Shown: positions 43,288 through 55,656, counted from the first letter of the stretch. The stretch: DNA of 64,000 nt from Heterobasidion occidentale (GCA_039111635.1 JBCAQO010000002.1:868001-932000), one strand, 5' to 3'. The notes: generated by a model from the letters alone, not told the origin. Numbers and translations: made by a program.

Positions 43288-44723
43288 AGGCCCCGTGAAG
43301 CTCCTATAAGGGTTTCCCGGAAAATTAGCATATTTGAGGGCGAAAATAGGCCAAATCCTTCCCCATTTTTTGCATATTTCTGGGTTGATTTTGCACCATG
43401 TTTCCCGGTTGTTAGCATATTTGTGCCCGATCTAGGTCCGGTTAGGCCTACGGCATTTCCCGATGTTTTCTTTTGTCAAGTCGGAGTACATTCTCTCCCT
43501 CGCCGAGAGTGCAATTCTTTCTCAAGGCAAGCTCTCTATCAAGCAGATGTTGATCGCTCGTCAATCCCATCAGTCAGTAACCTCGGTAAAGTCGCAACGG
43601 ACCGTCATGCTAGATCCGAAATTTCAGCGCGCAATTGAAGATACGGAGAAGGAGATGGAGGGAGCTGCTGCGAAGGCGAAGAAGATGACAATTCGAGAGG
43701 CTTCGCACCGTGTTTGACTAGCACAGGATAGACTGACCCGGAGTTCCGAAAGCCAAAAACGGATCGCGAGCTCCATTGGCAAGAGACCGCGAGGCGGGTT
43801 CTCCTCGTCTTGTCATCTGGTAAGTCTATTTGATCATTTGAGGGACACTTGTTGATATTGCTGGACAGACATTGTCCCGAACCTCCCTGCAAAGAATGTG
43901 AATGCCGTACACAGCCTTCGTAAAGGCTCTTATGTGGTGATGAAAAACAAGACAACGACAGGCGCTCGTTTCTATATTGGTGAGGTCCTTGATATCTACA
44001 AGAAGGGTGCCAGTAAGCGGCATTGTTCCATCGACACGGCTGTCTCCACGACAGGTCTATTGTATCTCTCGCTTCGTGTGTATCTGCCTATGACTTTGGT
44101 AAGTCATATCCTTATAATTCTCTGACAGATGATCCTAATCTTTCATAGTCACATGGACTCTTTACCGTTGGGAGCTCCGATGAGTTGGAGTCCGATGAGG
44201 AGTCAGCTCTGGGCCCCGGAATCTCAAGTTCCATTCCTTCTTTCTATTTTTCATGTCTCGACAACCGGACCGAGCTGCACACTCATGCAAAGGCTTCCCA
44301 CATGCTGTACCACCTTGGTTCCAAGGCACTGGTTGGAGACCAGCGAGACTTAATGCGCTTGACACCGATAGCAGGATCAAGATGGAAAGCTCTCACACGA
44401 TCTAAGGTGAAAAAGGTGATTTTGGCACCGCCCAAGCCTGTAACTCCTGGAGATCAGATAATAGCACAGTAGAAACATTGTCATATTCATTTTATATCGA
44501 TTCTTTGTTGTTTGCGAGAGGAACTCGACGCCGCAGGGGTTCTGTTTGCTAATTTACTTGGTCTTGAACAAAGCGTGACAAAGCGTGACAAATATGACAA
44601 ATTGTGACTACCCTTCCCGGTTTTAGCATATTTCATGGGCGAAATGTCCAAAAAGTTAGCATATTTCTGACTGATTTTGGGGTATGTTGACCGGGAAACC
44701 CTTATAGGAGCTTCACGGGGCCT
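43288..44723 (+). mobile_element. 1.4-kb DNA element Z, 33-bp TIR, 8-bp TSD, carries a gene
   Basis: Perfect 33-bp inverted ends start AGGCCCCGTGAAGCTCC (43288-43320, 44691-44723). They are flanked by ATCTTGAG at 43280-43287 and 44724-44731. Four copies of TAGCATATTT lie inside the ends in the same orientation. An 8-bp duplication fits hAT-like or Kyakuja/Dileera/Zisupton-type elements, but no transposase is present, so it is non-autonomous. It contains the gene at 43463-44472. Confidence 0.88.
43463..44472 (+). pseudogene. Gene inside element Z, one in-frame TGA
   Basis: Three exons (about 43463-43819, 43868-44099, 44147-44472) with GT-AG introns encode about 290 residues. Exon 1 is helical and Lys/Glu-rich (DTEKEMEGAAAKAKKM). 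Exon 2 has a beta-rich segment (KGSYVVMKNKTTTGARFYI, GEVLDIYKKGASKRHCSID) that faintly recalls chromatin-reader folds; I cannot name it. The last exon ends in a Lys/Pro tail. TGA 43715-43717 interrupts exon 1 but the same frame continues naturally (LAQDRLTRSSESQKRI); CGA to TGA would explain it. The gene looks like cellular cargo rather than a transposase. Confidence 0.6.
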
Positions 44724-44731
44724 ATCTTGAG

Positions 44732-46279
44732 AGACTCTTGAGGAACCCGCCGTTATGTAATCGAAGGCAGACCTCCACTACTGACACTCCTCGTCGACTT
44801 CGTCTACGACGACACTACGACGACACTACGACGACACCTCAGCAACGAGGTCTCGAAAAGGCTATATCTTATGAGGCTGATCACATCCATCATGTTCATC
44901 CATTGCTGTACAGTCTATTCACTCCAGCGCTTCCTCGCAAATATATATCCCTTCTCATATCGTCCTTTGAACTCGAGCCTTGCTGCAATGCTGGTTCAGT
45001 CTTCTTGAACAATGAACTAGACTGGGTGGAGTAAACTTTCCTTGATTTCTTCCTATGTTCAATGTGACTGACCGTCTTCTCTGATGAAAAACACGACGAT
45101 GGGAGGACGCAGAGATCGCGTGCAACATCTATGACCATCGCCTCTCTCAAATGCAACTTCCACACCAGTCTCGTATCACAACATTGTGTCTTTCCCTTAA
45201 CATCCCTCGCTGTCGAATGTACCTTGGAGAAAGGCAACGGGAGGAGGACGTCGTGGAACAGCTCGGGCTGTCGTGTGTCAAGAACATCCAAAAAGCGGGA
45301 CGAGCGGAGGCGACGGGAGGGGATCCATGGTGGTGAGCTGCGGAGGGTCGATATTGGATTGCAGCGCGTGGCCAGTCCGGGCCTAGTGATGTCAGAGCGT
45401 CTGGAGAGCATCATTTCAATCGTGTGGTGACTGCTGACTTGTCTGCGGAGGTGTGCGATCAAAGTAGCCAGTTTACACAATGCATCGCGTACTTGTAACA
45501 GATACGATATATCAGCTTAGGTGCGTCTCTCCTCGAACATTTCCTCAATCATTTCCTCGTTTGAGGTACCTCATGATCTACTTGTGGGTTGATCAAGCCC
45601 CGTTCTCAGCTTTACCAGACAACTGACAGTCCTGCTTGATAGATGCGCTCTAGCCGGCTGTCCCGAGCGCTACCATCCGAAGCAATGATTGTTATGCACG
45701 AAGTAGGGACCACCGATCGCATTCTCTTTCTTGAGCGTATCGCACGACATGGTGTAACTTCGTCCACAATCCTTCAGAGGAAGTCGAATTCCACAAACAA
45801 GGTATGTGGCAGCTGAAAGAATTATGATGCTAGCATCAACAGATTGTTGTTTTTCGCCCATCAGCTATGTGGATCATCTTTGAATGTTTTAGCACCTCAT
45901 ATTCACAGCTCTTGACTCGCCTGGGTGCATATGCTTTGAGTCTTCAACGCACTGTGTCAAATGACGCACGCCGGCTTCTTATCTGCAAGGGCTCGTGTTT
46001 CAACGCGGTCGGCGACGGAATAATGATCAAAGGCATGCTGCAAGGCGTGCCGGTCAATGTATTGGTGAGTGTCACATCAAATTTGGTGCGTTTTCAGGCA
46101 ATCGCTTGAAGAAGGGAAATAATCTTCTTGACCACCTGATAGTTGTTTGGATTTGATAAAAATGATCACTATCGGAATGTGATTGTTCTATTCGCCTTCA
46201 TTGCAGGATTTGGAGTGGGCGTTATAGGAAATGTTTGGTTCAAGGTGCGGCAGACGAAACGATGTCACGAGGTGGGGCT
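44732..46279. other. Unit B downstream region, no clear gene
   Basis: Similar to 33000-34224 of unit A in patches (GAACAATGAACTAGACT at about 45008). Several short frames on both strands; none is convincing. Confidence 0.4.
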
Positions 46280-48720
46280 GGGCCGAGAAGCGTGGCGTAT
46301 GTCGGTGGTCAACCGATGGCCCCAAAGCCACATTGGTGACCCTTGAGTGTATAAAAGGCCTGCCACTCTCCCCTCTTTCTTTTCACCACTCTCTCTTCCC
46401 TTCCACCACCACCATTACCCTTGTCCTCTCATATGTGCTTTGGCACTTACTGTCCTCTCCGTTCCCTCTTTCGTCTATAAAGGAACATCTCTTACACGCC
46501 GCTCGCCGTTACTTCGGCCACTGGACCTCGACGCGCTCCAGGTCAATAGGCGCGATCGCCTCAAGTACGACGCCAAGTTCATAGGTACATCTTATTGACC
46601 ACTGTTCGTATATCCTTGATGCTTAAGGCCACACTAGCAGGCACGATCGCCTTCAAGCTCGACAGCAAGCTCACTGACTGCGTTGTATCTTCTGGCGACG
46701 CTACTCTGGAATCTGTGGCTTTGGTCTGTGGCATTGGGCTCTATCGTTCTCTGGAGGTGGCTTCGACGTCTGGTTGTCGGTGTGTCTCTCAAACATGTCT
46801 GGGTTCTGTCTTACTCGTCCTGCCCGTTATCTTGCTATTTGACCCCCTGGTAGTTCTCGTCTCTTATCTTATTTGCTGCGATTTTATGTCCCTGGCTGTG
46901 GTCTACTTGCTCCTCGCTATGGTCTACTCGCTCCTCGCTATGGTCTACTCGCTCCTCGCTGTCTTCTCTGGTCTCTCTATGCTCCTTGGTTGCTCTGTGT
47001 CCTCGTCTCTCTTGGCTGTCTCCTCCATCTGGTATACTCGCTCTGTCTTCCTTGCTCCTCGCCCTCCTCTTTATCCTCGCTTTGTCTTCTCTCCTGGCTG
47101 TGTCGTTATTCTGCTCGCTCTGGCTTTCTCGCTCTGTTTGACTTGGTCCTCGCTGTCTCCTCTCGCTGTGGATTAGCTCTTGCTTTCTGGTTTCTCATCT
47201 CAATCCTTGCTCGTTTACTCAGTCTTGGCTCCTTGCTTGTTTATCGTCTCTGGCCTTTCTTCACGCTCGACAGCCCTCGTCTGTCTCGGCGACGTTGTTG
47301 TTTTCCATTGCTTCTCTCGCTTTCTTGCTTGTTATTCTTCTTCTCTGGTACATCTCGGCGACCTTCTCAGCCCATCCTTGGTCACGGCTATCTTGTCAGT
47401 GTAAGCCCACTAACCATTGTATGACTTAAATCGCACGCCACCACACACATACTTCAAGCTGCAAGTGACCGGGTCGTCAGTTAGGGGGTGACAGCCCCCG
47501 GTGAGTCCTCCATTCCTCATTCCGCGTTCGCAAATACTGAGTTGCCCACACGTCTTACATTTTTAGGTACGTCCCCATCCGGCCGTTCATCATGTCTTTC
47601 TTCACTCCAATTTAGAAGTGCTATAACAAGTCTACCGCTCACTCGAACTCGGATGATGTATTGATTGGCATGATCGCCTTCGAGCACGATCTCAAATACA
47701 ATGGGCAACATAACCAACGATCTTCTGTGACATCGACCTCAGGGGACACAGCGAGAGACACAAGGTAACATTGCCAAATATGTCTGTCTTGCTCTGGATC
47801 GCTGCCCGACGGCGCGCTAATGTCGTGCCTGTGCATTTGTTCTGTCTTGCCTACATCCTAAGTGGCTCTTTGCTCTGTGTTACTCGCTCGCTCATCTCGC
47901 TTCGCTTGTGTTCTCTTCTTGCTTGCTTGCTCGTCTGTGTGGTTTCTGTGGTACTGGTCTATCTGGGCGATTTCTCAGTATCTCCGGTGACATCTGCTTC
48001 AATATCGATCAATGGAAAGCTTTTCGTCTTCAGGTCACAACGCCGACCTCACTTGCACAGGACGACCCTGCAAGAGATGGGGTCGTCAATGAAGGGATGT
48101 CCATCATTCGTGAGTTTTATGATCCGCATTTCGTTTTCACCGATGTTGATTCAGCGACAGTTCCTCGACTGTCTCTACATACGGCAGCAAGATCCACGTT
48201 CTCTAGGGACCTCCTGGCATCTCAGGCGATGTAGTGTAGCCCTGTGATAGTGTATCTTTTGAAATATATCTTGGTCTCGTCTCTTGACTGAGCTTGCGCT
48301 CTTGCTCTTGGTCGTATCTTTTTCGCATCTCTCGCATTATCGCTCTGATGTTCCACTCGCCCAATCTTGTCCTGTCTCTTGTCTTGTCTTTGAAATCCTC
48401 GTGCTTCTCCTTCTCTCTCTGCTTGCCTTCCATGTCCTCCTGTCTGTTTTTCTCGCGCTGCTTGGCCTCTCCCTTCGCTTTTTCACTCGTATTCTGCTAT
48501 TCATTCTCGCCCTGCTATTGATTTCTCCCTGCTTCTCTTTGCCTGTATCTGTTTTCACTCAGGTGCAAATAGCAATCCTTCTCCAAATTAATTCGACCGG
48601 CATTCATGATAACATAGCTATCTCGCTATGTAAAGGACGACCCTCCAAGGGATGGGATCATCAACGTCGAGGTCTACGCTCATGACTTATCTCTTCTGCA
48701 TACTGTTCTCGCAGCTGCTG
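46280..48720 (+). repeat. CT-rich modular repeat region, unit B
   Basis: Homologue of 34225-36770, mostly collinear, with a local triplication of CTCGCTCCTCGCTATGGTCTA at about 46910-46965. It carries the same conserved end blocks near 47460, 48060 and 48645. Confidence 0.55.
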
Positions 48721-49073
48721 GCCGCCCCATCTTCCTTGAGTCGCCGTCGAGAAACTGCCAATCAAGAAATATATGGTATGGACATGGGAGCAGGGGTCCC
48801 CTTCTCTCGTTGCCCACTAACCAATCGAGATGCATTAATGGACAGTGTGTATGATATCACAGTTGTATCCCTCTTGAACGAATATTCAGCACAAATCCCG
48901 CGCGTGCCCGTGTGTCAAAAACCCTGACGAGTATAATACCTGCCGAGATCCCCTTGCCGTTTGAGCTCCGCAGAACTATAAGTAGGAACATGAAGTACAC
49001 CATTCATATATCGTAGAATGATTCACATGATTACGCTGTAGCATATCATAACATACAGAGTGAGCTTACCTCT

Positions 49074-50844
49074 TCACTTTGGGCTGAAACGGACGATGGG
49101 AACGACAGTCAACAGCTCATCAACCCATTCCTGCGGCAGCTTTGATTTCATGATCTCGACTTTTTGAATGGGAGATCGTGATATACTGCGCCGTTTGAGT
49201 ACGCTGGTCAAGAGATCTAGATCAGACTGAGGAGAGCGTCGCAATTCGTGCAAATGTATGCATTCCAAGCTAGGGAAAGGAACGAGCTCGCCACACGAGT
49301 CGGCTGGCGTCTGCTCCGAAGCTGCAGTACCCGTCTGCGTGTCCATAACTGTGCAAAATATTGGTAGAGTGTACACAGAGAGGAAGATGTGTTCTAGGTC
49401 CCGAGCAAGTTCGATTGCGTTACGAAACATCGCCAGGTCCCAAGCATGGTACACAGCCAAAGAAGAAATAACAGTCTCTGGGGTGAGTAAAGCTTCTAAG
49501 ATGTCGCAATCAAACAGTGGCTGTCCAGCTTTATAGTCAATTGTCAAAGTAAATGACGCCATGTATATTTCAGATGGATCATGAGGATTGCAATGATGCA
49601 GCCAACCATGAAAACGAGTCCACGATGTGTGTAGGTGGGCCATGCGGACAGTACAAAGATGGGGTGCAAGTCCCGTTTTCCCGCTTTGTCTCTCGAGAAA
49701 TGGAAGAAGCGAGTGCATAGAAAGTCCCTCTTCGCACGTTAAAAAGAGATTCATGGTAGCAAGGGGCGGAAATTCCACAATTTCAAGAAACGCCATACAA
49801 CGTGACCAGGATCCTCGCAAACCCAAACTCGAGAGGCGAGAGAGTGCGAATGTCCTTTGTGGTTGATCAGATGACGAAATAAGACAGGGAGGGAGGGAGT
49901 TCCACACGGTGAGTGTCTCCAAGGAACGCATGTTAGACAGTGCATCGAAAAAAGTGTTGGATGAGGAGATGGAGTGGTTCGCAGTGTCATCATAATGCAC
50001 CTCCAGGCTGATTAAGTTATGAAAGACTGGAGAGGACCAAGGAATCGCTATCCCGGAGAAATAAGCGGAGCGCAAGAGGGGGGCATGGCCAGAGAATAAG
50101 TTCGTAGGGAGTTTTGTGATTGAATGGCTGTGGGCCGTCACCGACAGGTCAACATGTTCCATCATCGGCGCAGGAGTTTCAAAGAACTGCCCTTTTGGAA
50201 AAAAGTCCACGTGGCTGGACAGAATGATTGCCTTGATGCGAGGCCAATGCGGCGTGATCAAGTCGACAGACGCTCCGACGAAAGAGCTATTGAAAACAAG
50301 AGATGATTTTTTTGCGCGCCTCAACATTTCCAAAACCCAGCTTTGACCGAGATCAAGACTGATTTTCGTCCAAAGTTTCGGGTGTTCAATAGTAACTTCT
50401 CTCCAGTAGCGACAAACATGCGAGGCTCTGATCCATCCCACGTAGCGGCGCCTCGGGGGATCGATAACTTTTAAGATAGAGAAGATATGTGCTAGAACCT
50501 CCGATGGGAAGCAATGTATGGGGATTATATGGTTGCGCAGCTCATGGATAGCGCGAATTGCAGTCCGTAGATAGGCTAATTCGTCATCAAAGACCCTGAG
50601 AGCATTCGAATCACCTGAGGCTGCAGTGGCGCTTATATGGGAGAGCGTAGTCAGTCTTGATCGCAAAGGAGGACTCCAGTAGTCGATCGCACTGTATGGA
50701 CTGGTCAGATCACTGCACCATCACAATGGTCCCAATTACAGCAGATCGGGATACTCACCTGGTCTCGATAGTGACCGCTTCCGCATCACAAGGTTTCACC
50801 TGCATCCCAGAAGAAGATGGCTCAAGAGTCTGGTCCGACGGCAT
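49074..50844 (-). CDS. F-box-like protein, copy C
   Basis: Exons 50759-50844 and 49074-50691 with a GT-AG intron; 1,704 nt, 567 residues, no lesion. Exon 1 encodes MPSDQTLEPSSSGMQVKPCD, similar in position and Lys-Pro-Cys-Asp end to copy A. The F-box region is CFPSEVLAHIFSILKV and WIRASHVCRYWREVTIEHP. A long repeat-like C-terminus follows with conserved Leu spacing (FHNLISLEV, LSRLSSLGLRGSWSRCM). Likely SCF substrate adaptor by family. It is the only copy, with A, that appears intact. Confidence 0.85.
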
Positions 50845-50965
50845 GTGGGTGTGGACTGCGTGTGAAGACGCAGAACCCAACCATTCGAGCGACTATAGCC
50901 ACGTGACCTCGCCGTGCAAAGTAAGGCGCTTAACGGCAGCTGCCTCCACGTCCAAAGCCATCATC

Positions 50966-51001
50966 GAGCGCCACTCCAGCGGCGCCAAGTTCAACTTGTC
51001 C
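50966..51001. promoter_or_regulatory. Conserved GGCGCC motif, unit C
   Basis: GAGCGCCACTCCAGC, then GGCGCCAAGTTCAACTTGTC at 50981. It lies about 125 bp upstream of the F-box copy C start. Confidence 0.45.
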
Positions 51002-51696
51002 TCCTACATACACCTCGAGTACTCTTTCTGCGCGGGTGGCTTAAGAGGCGGTCGGTATGGTAAACTTTACCAGTGCCGGAGTTTAATCTATCTGCTGATC
51101 AAACGTAGTCCTCGCGCAGCGAAGTGTGAAAGTATCCGTATATGCGACCATCGGCCGCCTTGTCAAAAACTTCATATTGCAACTATCTATGCTATTTTAC
51201 TATGGCAGACACGACTGAGCAGTGAGGACCCCTTCCAATCTCCTATAAAGGAAGACAGATATCCGAAGACCACGTCAGAGGTTGAAGGAAGATGTTATCG
51301 ACGTCGGATGAACGACGATAACGTCGAACGCACCCCGGAAATCCGCCATTGTCACAGTCTGGACACGTTCTGTCTCACAGGACTGACCAAACGAGGCAGA
51401 GAAATTGATCGCCTGTCGCTGGGAGAGAGGACACGGCCGAAAGGAGAAATGATCAACAACCTGCGGGATGCGAACAATGGACCCACCTTGCACTTGGGTC
51501 GGAGCCTAATTCCAGCAAGCGAAGGAAGGCATCACATCGGCGTCGGAGGCGTTCCTTGGACTGAGTCCTTGAGAAGGCGGTGGGCGCTTCTTCGATCATA
51601 AAATCAGAGAGCCGAAGAGGGCAAAAAGTCAACCGTTCACTGTACCACTACGCGTCACCCTCTTCTCCTCCACATCAGTGCCATTAAGATACCAAC

Positions 51697-53209
51697 ATGC
51701 TCTACTACTACGGCGACGACTCGTTTGATGACGAGCTATCCAGTGCGTTATATATTTGTATACCATTTCAGAACTTCACTACATATTAACGCGAATCGAC
51801 CCGCAGCACCTGGCGCAGGTCCGTCGCGCTCCCAACCCTATGTCGACGAGACACACGGTGAGAGCGATCACACAGACGAGTCGGTAAGTCTGGAACTTAG
51901 CTTCAGACCTTTCAACACTCCACTCACACTTGGATGCTCCTAGGACGAGGACGTTCACCTTCCTCGGGTCAGGGGGGCTTCTATACAGCCGTGGCCTTAC
52001 GCCTACATCGCCCACGGTGGACACCCTAGCCCTTATGCACCACTCACACATCCCTCGCTCCCTGAAACCGATCTTGAGGTTCCAGCCTCCTTCACGCAAC
52101 GCGCGCCCGCCCGGGCCGTCCAATGGGACGACGACAACCAGATGGCGTGCCCGTGGCCATTCCCGGTTCCACTTCCCGCCACACACACTTACACGGAGGC
52201 GGCCACACGCCACATCCCTACATCTACCTTCTCGACACTGGTGTATCCTATCGAGGTCGAGGAACGCCCTCTAATGCGCGGCGCTGCGCCCTTCTCCTCA
52301 CTGTTAGGCGCCGTCTATCCGATCCAGGGTCCGTGGAGAGACATGGCACGGGAGATCGTGGAAGCGCCGCGCGACATCGTCCTTCGGGCGTTGGCCGAGG
52401 TCCCTCCGCGGATGCCCGTCGAGGAGGTCCCGAAGCCCGTCCCAGACCTGCCGCCGTCACCAGAAACCGCCTCGGAGCCGGTGCCGCAGGAGCACCACGT
52501 AGATATGGAGGAGGGGCCGAGGCGGAAGAAAGTGAGGGAAGAGAAGGGAAGCGAGGGGGAGAAGGAGGGAGAAAGCCAGGGAGGGAGCGGCGCGAAGGCG
52601 GGGAGGCGCATAGTCAGGAGGCCGCGCATGCCCCCGATCGCGGGGTGTGGGCTGTTTTCAGTCAGGCTGCCGAGCCACTATGCGGCAAGAGGGAGAGAGA
52701 TGGTGGGGGTGCAAAGCCAGATCCATGTGGTCCATCCACAGGCGCACGGCAGCGCCCTCAAACAGAATACAAATACATCGACGACGTCCACCCACAGGGT
52801 GGAGATCCCCATAGGTGAGCCAGTCCCCGAGACTGTACCGCAGTCCATCGAAGGGCCCTCGACGGCGACACCTGGGGAGGAACAGAGAGGCGCGCGAAAG
52901 CGCAAGAGGGCAGACCCTCATGTCTGCGACGGCACCGACGGGTGCAGCAAGCGGCTGTCGTGCCCTTACGACATGCCCCGACACAAGGCGACTCTGCGCC
53001 ATGGAGGAGTGCGCAGATTTGCATGCGACGACTGCAAAACCCCATTCGTGCGCAAAGATGAAGTGCTTCGCCACAAGCGGGATCACTGCCCGAACAGGGC
53101 CAGGACAGATAACGGCGAGGATGGTCCCTCGCAGGGCCCGAGAGACGATGGTCCAGAGGGAGGCGGAGGGGGCATGGGGGTCATGGGGAATGGTCTGCTC
53201 AGCGGATAG
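51697..53209 (+). CDS. Two-finger C2H2 protein, copy C
   Basis: Exons 51697-51742, 51807-51883, 51944-53209; intron positions are identical to copy A, giving 462 residues. N-terminus MLYYYGDDSFDDELS. The Pro/Glu-rich middle has diverged (EVPKPVPDLPPSPETASEP), while the fingers (HVCDGTDGCSKRLSCPYDMP, FACDDCKTPFVRKDEVLRHK) are almost unchanged. Basic patch GPRRKKVREEKG. Likely nuclear regulator. The intergenic distance to the divergent F-box gene is only 0.85 kb, shorter than in units A and B. Confidence 0.8.
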
Positions 53210-53871
53210 AGCTGAAGGTGCGTACCGTTAGCTTTCATTTTCTCTTCGCTCGCTTGTTTGTTTCGCGCCGCACGCCATCGATGCCTTCGCTGTTCCTTTC
53301 CTTACCACCCTCGTTGTTCTTGCCCTCGTCTTGCGCTCGGATCGATGCGGATAGGAAGCTGACTTGCTCTGTGTTTTCGCAGAACTCTGCTCGTGGTCGA
53401 CAACTGGTCGACACCGTCCAGCCCGGCATTGCACGACGGATGGGAAACCGGTCGTTATGTAAGCTATCATACCGCCGGGGGCGCTCACCGCGTCGCCGAC
53501 TTCGTCCAGGACGGCACCTCAGGCCCAGTGAAAACCCGATATTGCGAGATCGAACCAGAACGAGTGAGAACTCCCTGTGTCTCATGAGATAGTACGGTAG
53601 AGCGTGGTCTAACACTGGTCTCTCTGTATCGACCAGTTGCGATTGTTTGGCGAAAGTCGGATGTTATATAATCAAATAGTCTTTGAAATTTTTCTTACGA
53701 CGAGACAACTCGCGGCTGCATTCGCGCTCTTTCAAGTTTCTACAAGTCGTACCTCCAGAGTTCCAATGCTATCAAGAACTTTGATCTTTTGAAACATCGG
53801 GTGCTAACAGAATCTTGTAGAGCCATTGGTGCACGGCTCGAGCTTCATCCTGTCATCGATGGAATCAGATC
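53210..53871. other. Downstream region of C2H2 copy C
   Basis: The first 250-300 bases resemble 32691-32940. After that I see nothing recognisable. Confidence 0.4.
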
Positions 53872-54057
53872 ATGAACAGATCCATATTTCCTCTGCACGC
53901 ACACCCAGATAACACCGGCAACAGCAGCGGCGGCAGCAACGTTACTTTCACCGGCACCAGTAGCAGCAGCAACCACAATAGCAGCGGCAACAACCACAAC
54001 GGCAGCAGCGGCGGCAGCAGCAGCAGCAGCAGTGCCGGCAGCAGTTACCTCAGGTAA
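53872..54057 (+). CDS. Short Ser/Gly/Asn-rich ORF over AGC triplet repeat
   Basis: A 61-codon frame in which 53920-54050 is a run of AGC/GGC/AAC triplets giving Ser, Gly and Asn. It may be a low-complexity exon of a gene interrupted by the CV-A insertion at 54195, or just a microsatellite. Confidence 0.3.
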   Translation: MNRSIFPLHAHPDNTGNSSGGSNVTFTGTSSSSNHNSSGNNHNGSSGGSSSSSSAGSSYLR

Positions 54058-54194
54058 CGCTGTCGACTTCGACTCCTTCGATGATGTACTAACTTCTTAC
54101 CATGCTTAGCATCAGAACCGAGGAGTCAGATCTGCACGCCAAATGCTTCTTCATCTGCACAAGCATCAAAAGTTCCTGCTTACCGGATGAGGGG

Positions 54195-54817
54195 TGTTAC
54201 GAACTGCTCGTTCAGTAACCCAAGAGTAACGGGTTCTTCCCTAGGTCGCACAATGGACTGAGTGGCGGGCGAAGTCTCGACTGTATCAGGTGATGATACA
54301 GGAGGGAATAGTGATTGGCTCTAAGAGTCCTGTATGTGTAGATACAGGGGGAACGAAGAGCTTCGTATTCGAAGATACGAATGAACGAAGAGAATAGACT
54401 GAAGATCCTCAGCCTATTCTATGGGCCTTATATACTGTATAGGGTATAGGGTAAGAGTCCGTGTGCTTCTCCAGGTTCCCATCCTAGGAGAGCTGTGGCC
54501 GCCGTCTCTCTCAGCCGGCGCCTACTCTTGTACTTCTCCAGTCGCACTGATCCATCATGGTGCGACGAGGTGCTTACCCATAAGCCCTAAGCCCATGGCA
54601 TGTGAATGCCTCTCTTATCACTTGTGTGAACTCTGTGAGTCTCGTGTCCCTCCAATATAGCCTTTACCGATGTATTGAAGAACCATCGGTCTTGTCGGCT
54701 CCTAAGGACACGCCGAATACCTTGGTGTACGCTCCGTAGTGGAGCCGCCTAGCATGTGATGCTTGATCCATCGGTTAGACACGGCCGTGAAGGGCCCCGA
54801 TCGGTCAAGTCATAACA
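54195..54817 (-). repeat. 3' LTR of CV-A copy 2
   Basis: 623 bp, ends TGTTACGA and TCATAACA. TATA box 54434-54427 and predicted start 54400 on the minus strand. It differs from the 589-bp LTR of copy 1 by about 34 bp just after the start, which includes a short palindrome CGTATTCGAAGATACG. Confidence 0.95.
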
Positions 54818-54830
54818 TTACCCCCTTTCT
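54818..54830 (-). promoter_or_regulatory. Polypurine tract of CV-A
   Basis: The sense strand reads AGAAAGGGGGTAA immediately before the 3' LTR, the expected plus-strand primer. Confidence 0.75.
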
Positions 54831-55656
54831 AGGTCCCAACTCCTGAGGGGACTACTCGCTTGAGCAGAAAACGAGCTTCATCGTCATCCCACGGACAATT
54901 GCCTTCTGGTCGTCACAATAGATTGGGATGCGTCTTCCCAATATCACTGCGTTTTCTGGGGCGAAGACCGACCTACGTCGTTTACAACGCCTAGGAGTTT
55001 TCCGTCTCCGTTGAGCTGTTTGATCCAGGCTTTAGCAACATCAGCCACAATGTTGCGTTGCCCTCGGTGTTCTTCCTTCACCGTACGTTTTGTGTGAGTA
55101 CACTCCTAGAGTCAATAGGCAGCTACTCGACCAGGACTCCCTGGTAGGTTTGATGAGCCAGTGTCATCTGGCGACGATGCAGAAAGGTGTCGTGCGAATG
55201 ATTGTAAGATGAAATAGAAACTCGTCTATGGATGGGTGTGTGTCGTTCTTCTTCAAAATACCGAAGGCCATGCTTCAGTGTTTCCAGGATAGATCTTCAT
55301 CTCCTTGATCTCCGGTATCGAGGGGGACTCCAGGTGTGTGGGTTGATCGCTTTACTAAGGCTTAGGCCCACCAACCTATCAAGAATGAACATTTTCTTGA
55401 CTTGTTTTGAGTCCGGCAAGACCCCTTTGAAGATCCCTAACTCTGTCAGCCCCATACGGTGGCCCGTCCTGGTTAGAGATTGAGTGTTCGTCCAGAGTTT
55501 GTTTTTCACAAGGGAGCGAGCATGTAGCAGCGCTCCGCGTATTGAACACGAGGTAAGGATTTTGAAGAATAGACCTTGAACCCCGTGGTTTCTTGAATAA
55601 ACCATGGTATCCACCTTGACGGTAATTATGCGGGGTCAGCGTAAGGTATGTCCTGG
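54831..55656 (-). other. CV-A 3' untranslated region, left part
   Basis: No long sense ORF. I see no repeats comparable to those at 55657-56839. Confidence 0.5.

Larger units (their letters stand above)
26998..53640. repeat. Segmental triplication: F-box plus C2H2 units A, B, C
   Basis: Three tandem units in the same orientation: A about 26998-37030, B about 37074-49060, C about 49074-53640. Each begins with the 3' end of an F-box gene (minus), then a shared divergent region, then a C2H2 gene (plus). A and B also share the CT-rich module region, which C lacks, perhaps because the unit ends there. Divergence is visible throughout, so the duplication is old relative to the MITE and LTR insertions. 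Confidence 0.8.

Noticed and set aside
42228..43418. 396-codon minus-strand ORF opposite the C2H2 copy B
   Set aside because: It is the antisense of the conserved finger region; intron positions and paralogue conservation support the plus strand.
54421..54660. 79-codon ORF in the CV-A LTR, also seen in the solo LTR
   Set aside because: It is antisense to the LTR promoter in one case and sense in the other, within U3; conserved only because the LTRs are recent copies.
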